Shown here: positions 56,901-64,000 of the stretch, piece after piece
How positions within the stretch are numbered: the first letter of the stretch is position 1
Layout of the letters: every line of letters starts with the position of its first letter
DNA from: Liolophura sinensis
Taxonomy: Eukaryota; Mollusca; Polyplacophora; Chitonida; Chitonidae
Length of the DNA: 64,000 nucleotides
Direction: 5' to 3'
Assembly (NCBI RefSeq): GCF_032854445.1
Contig: NC_088305.1
Coordinates: forward strand, 24,647,400 to 24,711,399
Notes under the pieces: generated by a model
The model's input: only the letters and a program-made list of their open reading frames with translations
Told to the model about the DNA's origin: nothing
The model's database searches: none
Translations under genes and position numbers: made by a program

Positions 56901-59900
56901 AGCTGGACATGAAGACTCAGAGCAGCTATATGTAAGAAGTGGGGAGGGAGAACAATGGTGTGTATGGTATGATATAAGTTGGATTAAATATGATGTAATT
57001 GGATTAAATATGATGTGCCAGTGCGGTCGCTGTGAGTTCAAGACCAGCTCATGCTGGCTTCCTCTCCGGACGTACATGGGAAGGTCTGCCAGCAACCTGC
57101 AGATGGTCGTGGGTTTCCCCCGGGCTGTGCCCGGTTTCCACCCACCATAATGCTGGCCGCCGTCGAATAAGTGAAATATTCTTGAGTACGTCGTAAAACA
57201 CCAATCAAAAAAAAAATAAATAAAATATGATGTGACATAAGCTGTTTATATGCCTCCGCCATGATAAAGAGCGTATTATGTTATAGCAGTTTTGTTCGTC
57301 TGTTTTGTATGGAGAGTTTCCACCTGTTACTAAATAAATCTTCTCCCCTTTTCTCTCTTCAGCCATGAATGCGTCCATGCGCCGCATCGACCTGCTGTGT
57401 AACATCCTGGCACCTGCGCTCGTGGGTCAGGTCATGACCTTTGCGTCCATGGTGATGGGTGCTGTGGTTATCGCCGGTTGGAATCTTGTCTCTGTTTTCG
57501 CGGAGTATTACTTACTGTGGAAAATATACAAGGCAGTCCCCAACCTGGCCATCAAGAAAGTCAAGGGTAAACTGCTAGCACAATACTGTATTTCACTTTT
57601 TTTTTTTTTTTTTCTTTAGCTTTTTTTCAGGTGGCAAATTTAGCTTCTTTTTTTTTAGGATTCATCCACCTAATAGGGTACTGTAAAGTTTTCTTATGTC
57701 AAGTTTGGGATTTCCCAACGGGGTCTGCTCTTTTTCCTCCCACCATAATGATGGCCGGTATCGTGAAATATTCTTGAGTGTGGCATAAAACACCAATCAA
57801 ACAAAATGAGTGTGAAGTTTGATTAATTTCTTGTCGGAAAAGAACATGGTGGCACCCGAAGTCTCATTTAAGAAGCCTTTGTGTCTTTCTGAATGTGTAT
57901 TTTTTACATGCCAAACTCTAAATGAAATACAGTAATATTTGTATAGGTAAGATTAAAAAATACAGAGAAGTGAAATAAAATGAAGTAATAAAGTAATATT
58001 CATATAGAATATAGATGTTAGCATTTCACCAGACATCAAGTCTCACTCGGTTACAACATATAGATGTTAGCATTTCACCAGACATCAAGTCTCACTCGGT
58101 TACAACATATAGATGTTAGCATTTCACCAGGCATCAAGTCTCACTCGGTTACAGCATATAGATGTTAGCATTTCACCAGGCATCAAGTCTCACTCGGTTA
58201 CAACATATAGATGTTAGCATTTCACCAGACATCAAGTCTCACTCGGTTACAACATATAGATGTTAGCATTTCACCAGACATCAAGTCTCACTCGGTTACA
58301 ACATATAGATGTTAGCATTTCATCAGGCATCAAGTCTCACTCGGTTACAACATATAGATGTTAGCATTTCACCAGGCATCAAGTCTCACTCGGTTACAAC
58401 ATATAGATGTTAGCATTTCACCAGGCATCAAGTCTCACTCAGTTACAACATATAGATGTTAGCATTTCACCAGGCATCAAGTCTCACTCGGTTACAACAT
58501 ATAGATGTTAGCATTTCACCAGACATCAAGTCTCACTCGGTTACAACATATAGATGTTAGCATTTCACCAGCCATCAAGTGTCACTCGGTTACAACATAT
58601 AGGTGTTAGCATTTCACCAGGCATCAAGTCTCACTCGGTTTCAACATATAGATGTTAGCATTTCACCAGGCATCAAGTCTCACTCGGTTACAACATATAG
58701 ATGTTAGCATTTCACCAGACATCAAGTCTCACTCAGTTTCAACATATAGATGTTAGCTGTGAGACTTACAGCTGGTATGAAGCTCTGTCAAGACACTATA
58801 CTAGCAGCAGTCGGAACACTACATCTAGTTCTTTATCCCGTTTTACTGAGTGACAAGCCAGTTAAGTACCAGGTTAGAACTTCAAAATTTTGAATTGATT
58901 TGATTTTATTGTTGTTCAGTGCCATAATCAAGAAAATTTCTCTGATACTCAGGTGGTCAGAGAACAGGAGAGCCCGCAGTGAATTACCTACCTTAGTTAC
59001 CTGCATGTGATGTACAATGTACTGATGTCCTTATATTGTTGGAAAACAAGTGGTATTCTTTGAACATTAGACTGCACAAACAGCCACACTGCACCAACTT
59101 TAAAATGAGAAAAATTTATTTATTTATTTATTTATTTATTTGATTGGTGTTTTATGCCTTACTCAAGGATATTTCACTTATAAAATAAAAAGGAATAAAT
59201 AGGAAACCCGGGCAGAGCCCGGGGGAAACCCACAACCATACGCAGGTTGCTGACAGACCTTGCCACTTACGGCCTGAGAGGGAGCCAGTATGAGCTGGAC
59301 TTGAACTCACAATGACCACATTGGTGAGAGACTCCTGGGCCATTACGCTGTGATAGCGCACTAACCAACTGAGCCACGGAGGCCCCTGAGAAAAATAGAA
59401 GTTGCCTGTACCTTCCAGCCAGGATGCAGATGTTGACATAAAAAGTCTGTTATCCATGTATAAATTTTACACAAATACAGTTATTTTTAGCATTGGTATT
59501 TGCAGGTAGAACAGTAGTTAAAAAAAATTCTGAAAAAATTCAGTTCTCTCCAGGTTTGCCAGAGGACAAGACCAAAGCCAAAGATGTACCATCTCCATCT
59601 GATACAGAGACAGGGGAAGCAGAACGTCTTGTGGAGGAAGGTGCCATGGATGGGAAGAAGGTTGGGGAGACAGAGAGCACCCCTCAGAATGGGGTGAAGG
59701 CACCCCAGAAGAAGAGTGTGGCAGAGCTTGTGTTTGGCCGGTTTATCACCCTGTACAAGGGTTGGAGCGTGTACCTCCGTCAGAAGGTTCTGCCTGCCGG
59801 GATAGCCTTCTCCTGTGAATTCCTGACCATCCTGGCATTCGACAGTATTACATCAGGTCAGTAACAATTTGTGGGCTTGATAAACAGATTCAGCGTAAGA

Positions 59901-62900
59901 TAACAAATTGGGGGCTTGATAGACAGATTCAGCCACAGATAACAAGTTGTGGGCTTCATAGAAAGATTCAGCCACAGATAACAATTTGTGGGCTTGATAG
60001 AAAGATTCAGCCACAGATAACAATTTGTGAGCTTGATAAACAGATTCAGCCACAGATAACAAGTTGTGGGCTTGATGGATGATGGACAGATTCAGCCACA
60101 GATAACAATTTGTGAGCTTGATGGACAGATTCGGCTACAGATAACAATTTGTGGGCTTGATAGAAAGATTCAGCCACAGATAACAATTTGTGGGCTTGAT
60201 AGACAGATTCAGCCATGTATAACAATTTGTGGGCTTGATGGAAAGATTCAGCCACAGATAACAATTTGTGGGCTTGATAAACAGATTCAGCCACAGATAA
60301 CAAGTTGTGGGCTTGATGGATGATAGACAGATTCAGCCACAGATAACAATTTGTGAGCTTGATGGACAGATTCAGTCACAGATAACAATTTGTGGGCTTG
60401 ATATACAGATTCAGCCACAGATAACAATTTGTGGGCTTGATAAACAGATTCAGCCACATATAACAATTTGTGAGCTTGATAGATTCAGCCACAGATAACA
60501 ATTTGTGGGCTTGATAGACAGATTCAGCCACAGATAACAATTTGTGGGCTTGATAGACAGATTCAGCATAAGATAACTATTTGTGAGCTTGATAGACAGA
60601 TTCAGCCACAGATAACAATTTGTGGGCTTGATAGAAAGATTCAGCCACAGATAACAATTTGTGGGCTTGATGGATAATACACAGATTCAGCCACAGAGGA
60701 GCCTCTCACTAATGCAGTTGCTGTGAGTTTAAATCCAGCTCATGTTGCCTTCTTCTCCGGCCCTACTGGGGAAGGTCTCAGCAACCACCGGATGCACATG
60801 AAAGAGGTGGCTTTTAGTGGGAAATTTTTTTTCTTATTTGCAATTTTTTGTATGGAGTTTAGATGAGTATTCTTGGTTACTTAGTCTCAGTTTTAGGCCT
60901 CTGTGGCCTCTCAACCATGCAGTTGCTGTGAATCCAAGTTCAGCTCATCCTAGCTTCCTCTCAGATTGTACTTTAGAAGATTAATGCTTGCCGCTATCGT
61001 GTAAGTGAAATATTCTTGAGTACGACATAAAACATCAGTCAAATAAATAAATAGTCTAAGTGCTGTATCAGAGCGACATTCATTAGAAGCCTGCAAGTGC
61101 TGGTATCTACTTTTCTTTCACTTAACAGGCATAGCGAAGATTGATCAAACTAAAGACGAATAAACTCCCACTTTGTTTTATACCCACCAAGCCTTAGCAC
61201 CAGAGTTTGTATGTATTTAAACCATAATTTACCTTCCCTGCTGTTAAAAAATTCAGCTGGCCCGTCAGGTTTTCTTAGCACAACTCACATCAGCCTGGCA
61301 AAGATTTAACTTCATTATTACCACTACCTGCAGTATATGATTCAATGTTGAATATTTTTTTTGCTGGAATCATTTTTCGTGGTAAATTATTGACTGCGAA
61401 ATCCGCGAAAATTAGTTCCATGCTCAAGAGCCATTCACTCTGTGGTGATGGTCAGGTGTATGAGTGGAGAAAACTGGAGTATCGGGTATAAACCACTGCC
61501 CTGTTCCAGATAAGACACACCTTATGACTTTATTCTCCAGCTGACTGCTGGATTAGAGCACACCCAACTTCTTTTGTCGAAGGCTGGAAATTCATAGTTA
61601 TCCTGGGCCTAAGTCACAAAACATGAATGGAGGCTTTCATGACCAAGTGGTTAGCACAATGACCCAGGAGATTCTCACTAATGCTGGGGGTCCACCTCAT
61701 GCGGGCTTCTCTCCTGTCATACGTGGGAAGGTGTGGGTTGTGGGTTTGCAGGAGCCCGGTTTCTTCTCGCAATAATACTGGTCGTACTAAGTGAAATTTT
61801 CTTGAATATGGTGTAAACCTCCAATCCAATAAATAAATCAAACAATATTAAAACATGAATGTTTTCAATCCCAGCCTTGGAGAGGTAAATGTCAAAATTC
61901 TGCTGCCTTCTCTGTTTTGGGGACTGTGGTGACTCGAAATGGTCAACATCACACGTTGGACCATTTAAGCCTTCTTACATAAAGTTGTGGAGTTTTTCAG
62001 CAGATGGCCAGCGTGAAATATTGTTGAGTAAATAAAGTATAAATAAAGCGTAGAGATTGATTGAGTCAGCAAAATAAAGTCACTGCATAAAAGTCACTCT
62101 GTAAAACTTAAACTGGGATAAACTGACAGTTTATGTGGGATTATTTTCCAATTAACGTCCTCTGATCACTGCTCCGGTTAAACTCTCCTTCTTCTCCACA
62201 AGTCCCATGACTCACTATGTCAATCAGTCAGTCAATTATTCAGTCAGACACTTATGTCTCTAACTGTTTCAGGATTTGCCTACTCTCAAGGTCTTGCCGA
62301 GTACGTCATTGGCTTGTTGATGGCTGCCGGAGCAATCACAGGGATCGCCGGGACTTTCGTGTTCCCAGTTCTAAGACAGCGTATCGGTCTGGAAAGGACA
62401 GGACTGGTGGCGTTTGTGGTGTTCATCTCTTGTCTGACTCTCTGTATTGCTTCCATATGGGCACCAGGAAGTCCTTTTGATCCAGCTTTCTCAAAAAGGC
62501 AGAATGCAGGCTCATTCAACACTAACTGCACAGGTGGACGAATGTCTGTTAATCTATCGTCAGTTATAGGTCTTGAAACAAGGGGAGGTAACTCTAGTGG
62601 TGACGTGAACAGAAGATTGGTGAGAAGAGAGGCTTCCCTGGCTAATACTATGCAGTATTTTGAGCACTTTTCAAATGATTTGGCATTTGATGTGGATGAA
62701 ACAGTTTTCCTTTTTCAGCCAGGTATTTTGCGGGAATTATTTTCCATGGACACGTCAGATAATTTCGATTTGGTGTTGCTAGGAGATCAAGGCCACAGCG
62801 CGGAGAAAAAACTAATTGTCAGTCGTCGGATTAGGGCTGTGACCAATGGGACATCAGATAGTGTGGGTTATGCTTCAAATTACGGTAACGAGACTTTGGG

Positions 62901-63324
62901 GAACTGCTCTGAGAATACGCCAGCACAGTCTCACTCCTTCATCTCCATAAGCCTTCTCATGGCAGGAATCGTTAGTGCTAGATTCGGACTGTGGCTGTCG
63001 GATTTGACCATAACACAAGTGTTCCAGGAGAATGTCGCAGAAACTGAACGAGGGGTTGTCGGCGGGGTTCAGAGTTCACTGAACATGCTCATGGATGTCA
63101 TCCGCTATGCCATGGTTGTCATAGCACCCGACCCGGAAACTTACGGAATCCTTATCATCATATCTTTCCTGTCTATTTGTACAGGGGCGTGTTTCTTTGC
63201 TTACTATGTCAAAAAGAAACAGGGCTACTTTTGTGTAGAAAGCTGCCCATGCTCTGGGACCCAAACAGAAAGTGTTAACAGAAAAGAAAGTCCTGCAGAA
63301 AATGCTCCTGTTACTGAGCTTTAG
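50913..63324 (+). CDS. SLC40A1: Ferroportin-family iron exporter, seven exons
   Basis: Iron efflux transporter of the plasma membrane (SLC40, major facilitator fold). CDS = join of 50913-50961, 52752-52819, 54246-54405, 55576-55818, 57363-57566, 59506-59856, 62273-63324: 708 codons, all junctions GT-AG and in phase. Family blocks in order: [12 protein letters not shown] (~37-48), [49 protein letters not shown] (~174), [29 protein letters not shown] (~353), [20 protein letters not shown]-like and [13 protein letters not shown] near the C-terminus. Human ferroportin has 571 residues; the excess lies mainly in the intracellular loop (exon 6) and one extracellular loop (exon 7). Of the human metal ligands D39, H43, C326 and H507, only the Asp is kept (D41); the others are M45, S355 and R636. 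C326, needed for hepcidin binding, is thus absent. The start ATG has A at -3 and G at +4. I am sure of the family; iron transport by this copy is inferred. Confidence 0.95.
51318..51661 (+). mobile_element. SINE-B, full length, in ferroportin intron 1
   Basis: The head GGTAGCACAGTTGGTAGAGC, then GATCCAGGGTCAATCCTGGG (box B), GAGGAAGTTGTAACTTCCTC, CTCAGTGAAGCAGCACTAGA and GACGTTAAACCCCATGCACT. The best reference copy of this family here. Confidence 0.95.
52752..52819 (+). CDS. SLC40A1: Ferroportin exon 2
   Basis: A 68-base exon after TTTTTCTACAG and before GTAAGT. It reads [20 protein letters not shown] then SSW, which corresponds to the first helix of human ferroportin ending LSTW just before GDRMW. 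The residue aligned with human His32 is Lys. Confidence 0.88.
52846..52910 (-). mobile_element. SINE-A tail fragment
   Basis: TTGATTGGATAGGTGTTTTA, then TTAAGAATATTTCACTCATA: the reversed 3' end only. Confidence 0.7.
53118..53387 (+). mobile_element. SINE-A, full length with a pure A tail
   Basis: GGCCTCCTTGGCTCAGTCGG, GCAGCGTAATGACCCAGGAG, GCTGTGAGTTCAAGTCCATC, GTCGTGGGTTTCCCCCAGGC and TGAGTACGGCGTAAAACACC, then CAATC and about 23 A. It is close to the family consensus throughout. Confidence 0.96.
53877..54110 (+). mobile_element. SINE-A copy
   Basis: The head GGCTTCGTGGTTCAGTTGGT with a deletion before CCCAGAAGCCTCTCACCAAT, then the complete 3' domain and CATCAATCAAATAAATAAAT. It is preceded by a short (GGT)n tract. 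Confidence 0.93.
54246..54405 (+). CDS. SLC40A1: Ferroportin exon 3
   Basis: Begins [16 protein letters not shown] and ends [11 protein letters not shown]. It contains Asp41 (human D39) and Met45 at the place of human His43. Acceptor CTGTTCAG, donor GTGGGT. Confidence 0.95.
54500..54600 (-). mobile_element. SINE-A, very degenerate
   Basis: GCAGTATTCAAGAAAATTTT, ACTTACTTGAGAGAGGCCAG and GGAGGAAATCAGAG resemble the reversed 3' domain. Confidence 0.4.
55209..55350 (+). mobile_element. SINE-A 3' half, tandem copy 1
   Basis: Preceded by CCTAACTTAAAGTGG; it contains CCAGCAACCTGCAGATGGTC, CTATAATGCTGGCCGCCGTC and TGAAATATTCTTGAGTACGG. Confidence 0.92.
55364..55505 (+). mobile_element. SINE-A 3' half, tandem copy 2
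   Basis: Preceded by the same CCTAACTTAAAGTAG, so the flank was duplicated with the SINE. It shares the variant CTATAATGCTGGCC with copy 1 and has lost the TTCTTGAGTACGG segment. Confidence 0.92.
55576..55818 (+). CDS. SLC40A1: Ferroportin exon 4
   Basis: [18 protein letters not shown] through [17 protein letters not shown], two to three membrane helices. Acceptor TCCATACAG, donor GTAAGC. Confidence 0.95.
55885..56785 (+). repeat. CTGT/CCATCTGT-rich array in ferroportin intron 4
   Basis: About 900 bases of degenerate CTGTCTGTCCATCTGT and CTGACTGTGCTGT units, starting ~70 bases after the exon 4 donor. The lack of stops in some frames yields Cys/Leu/Ser-rich open frames that are not genes. 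Confidence 0.92.
57015..57224 (+). mobile_element. SINE-A, head truncated
   Basis: It starts at CAGTGCGGTCGCTGTGAGTT, then CCAGCTCATGCTGGCTTCCT, the 3' domain, CACCAATC, an A-run and AAATAAAATA. Confidence 0.93.
57363..57566 (+). CDS. SLC40A1: Ferroportin exon 5
   Basis: [18 protein letters not shown], then [18 protein letters not shown], the most conserved part of the family. Acceptor TCTCTCTTCAG, donor GTAAAC. Confidence 0.95.
57707..57805 (+). mobile_element. SINE-A 3' fragment
   Basis: TTTTTCCTCCCACCATAATG, GTGAAATATTCTTGAGTGTG and CACCAATCAAACAAAATG. Confidence 0.8.
58012..58757 (+). repeat. 49-bp minisatellite in ferroportin intron 5
   Basis: About 15 head-to-tail units of exactly 49 bp (TAGATGTTAGCATTTCACCA...CAAGTCTCACTCGGTTAC), very homogeneous; most changes are single substitutions (CAGACATC/CAGGCATC). 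Confidence 0.97.
58894..58982 (-). mobile_element. SINE-A, degenerate
   Basis: TTGATTTTATTGTTGTTCAG, TAATCAAGAAAATTTCTCTG and AACAGGAGAGCCCGC follow the reversed 3' domain loosely. Confidence 0.5.
59115..59386 (-). mobile_element. SINE-A, full length
   Basis: Plus strand: six TTTA repeats, TTTGATTGGTGTTTTATGCC, GCAGAGCCCGGGGGAAACCC, GAGCTGGACTTGAACTCACA, AACCAACTGAGCCACGGAGG and CCCC. A stretch of the 3' domain is replaced by AAAATAAAAAGGAATAAATA. It lies ~120 bases before exon 6. Confidence 0.95.
59506..59856 (+). CDS. SLC40A1: Ferroportin exon 6
   Basis: The first ~75 codons encode a charged, disordered cytoplasmic loop (Lys/Glu/Ser/Pro-rich) poorly conserved in the family. The end, [20 protein letters not shown] to LAFDSITS, re-enters the membrane and carries Ser355 in place of human Cys326. 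The donor GTCAGT is also the start of a minisatellite. Confidence 0.92.
59857..60692 (+). repeat. 39-bp minisatellite starting at the exon 6 donor
   Basis: About 20 units of ~39 bp (AACAATTTGTGGGCTTGATA, GACAGATTCAGCCACAGAT), some with GATGGATGATAG insertions. The first unit begins in the donor itself (GTCAGTAACAATTTGTGGGC). The unit is 13 codons long and open on both strands, but exon 6 reads into a stop after two codons. Confidence 0.95.
60697..60798 (+). mobile_element. SINE-A 5' fragment
   Basis: GAGGAGCCTCTCACTAATGC, GCTGTGAGTTTAAATCCAGC and GGGGAAGGTCTCAGCAACC; the 3' domain is absent. Confidence 0.8.
60893..61053 (+). mobile_element. SINE-A with internal deletion
   Basis: GGCCTCTGTGGCCTCTCAAC, GCTGTGAATCCAAGTTCAGC, then TTAATGCTTGCCGCTATCGT, AATATTCTTGAGTACGACAT and CAAATAAATAAATAG. 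Confidence 0.85.
61054..61627. other. Intron 6 sequence, nothing recognised
   Basis: Unique-looking intron DNA; no exon is needed here for the protein to be continuous. Confidence 0.5.
61628..61842 (+). mobile_element. SINE-A, degenerate
   Basis: GAGGCTTTCATGACCAAGTG, GCACAATGACCCAGGAGATT, AATACTGGTCGTACTAAGTG and TCCAATCCAATAAATAAATC. Confidence 0.82.
62273..63324 (+). CDS. SLC40A1: Ferroportin exon 7 (terminal)
   Basis: [18 protein letters not shown] at the start, [18 protein letters not shown] and [16 protein letters not shown] near the end, stop TAG. Between TM helices, about residues 460-585 form an enlarged extracellular loop with six N-x-S/T sites. The C-terminal tail is Cys/Ser-rich. 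Confidence 0.95.
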
Positions 63325-64000
63325 CTTATTTGCAGCTTTGTTTTACAGATCTTGAAATGTGTTACAAACCATGATCATATATATGTACTTGAACAAGTGT
63401 AGCAAACTGTGTGTACTCTTTTGCTAAATGTAACATATAGTGTGAAAAAGCCAAACAAAGCATATCTGCACCAAGTGGAGATAACCACGTTTTTAGAAAC
63501 GTTGGGCAGGTTGAAATCTACTTAAATAATTAGAGCACCTTTTGGAGTGGAAACCCAGTGTTCTACATGTTATTTTTGTACTTTATATGAAATTACCAGA
63601 GATCTATACATTATGTCATGACAGATATGAGGTTTTATATTGGTGTTTTATAGGACGAGCTTCTTAATTTTAGGACGGCTTCATAGCCCCATTACAGTTT
63701 TTTGGGATCTTCAGTTTTATATTTACATGTATCAACAAGTTTACTACATTACAGTTTTGACCATTTCCTATTTGAAGATGGGTCCTCATGTTATTTGCAT
63801 TCTGTCCCAGATTTGTTTTTTTGTTATGGACAGTTTAATTGAAATCTGTTTTAACTGTGTCAATTTTCCTTATCGATGGTGTTATATTTTTCTTCTAGAG
63901 GTTATGGTAAAGTACTAACCGTACATTTTGACATTTTAAATATTTATTGGAAGGATAAATGATATGTGTGATGGTGTCTCCCTATTCAAGGATCATATCT
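63325..64000 (+). other. SLC40A1: Ferroportin 3' untranslated region / flank
   Basis: T- and A-rich sequence after the stop. I see no AATAAA signal before the end of the window and no CAGTGN loop with a paired stem, so the message may end beyond the window or use a variant signal. Confidence 0.5.

Noticed and set aside
63548-63580. CAGTGT near 63557 as an iron-responsive element loop
   Set aside because: The five bases on each side do not pair and no bulged C is placed correctly.
63640-63918. 92-codon plus-strand frame after ferroportin
   Set aside because: Lies in the 3' untranslated region and has the low-complexity hydrophobic make-up expected from T-rich DNA.

Overview
This is eukaryotic DNA from an animal genome. 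Evidence: genes split by GT-AG introns, dense tRNA-derived SINEs in both orientations, several minisatellites, a non-LTR reverse transcriptase fossil and a Tc1-type transposase fossil. The commonest SINE (called SINE-A here; A-rich CAAATAAATAAA tail) and a second one (SINE-B; tail GTTAAACCCCAAGCACTCAC) look like families I associate with molluscs and other lophotrochozoans. A marine mollusc or close relative is therefore my best guess, but this rests on memory, not a search.

Layout. 1-9.15 kb: AT-rich DNA with pieces of an unrecognised plus-strand gene. The last two proposed exons (5924-6138, 9029-9146) would be joined across an intron that is wholly a ~47-bp minisatellite (6139-9028). 9.1-29 kb: no convincing gene; SINEs, a truncated non-LTR retrotransposon (~20.8-21.7 kb), a duplicated tRNA-like repeat (23.8-24.2 kb), diverged tandem repeats at 11.9-12.3 and 16.9-18.9 kb, and a double poly-G tract at 27.94 kb. 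29.2-32.07 kb, minus strand: a large exon for a ~935-960 residue DUF3504 protein related to Crypton tyrosine recombinases and their domesticated relatives. It has two copies of the N-terminal helical domain and lacks the C-terminal catalytic segment. 32-42 kb: SINEs and minisatellites. 42.5-43.9 kb, plus strand: a two-exon, seven-helix rhodopsin-like receptor with degenerate motifs; two abutting CRE palindromes lie ~820 bp upstream. 45-50.8 kb: SINEs, a dead Tc1-type transposase and several strong palindromes.

50.9-63.3 kb, plus strand: a complete seven-exon ferroportin (SLC40A1 family) gene, 708 codons. All six junctions are GT-AG and in phase. It is the best-supported gene here and the most interesting: three of the four residues that bind iron in human ferroportin (H43, C326, H507) are replaced by Met, Ser and Arg, and one extracellular loop is much enlarged. 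Introns 4, 5 and 6 each carry a different minisatellite, and the one in intron 6 starts at the splice donor.

The genes do not form an obvious functional unit. I see no CRISPR array, no operon and no canonical tRNA or rRNA gene. Exon limits come from reading frames and splice consensus only, and SINE limits are accurate to about 10-20 bases.
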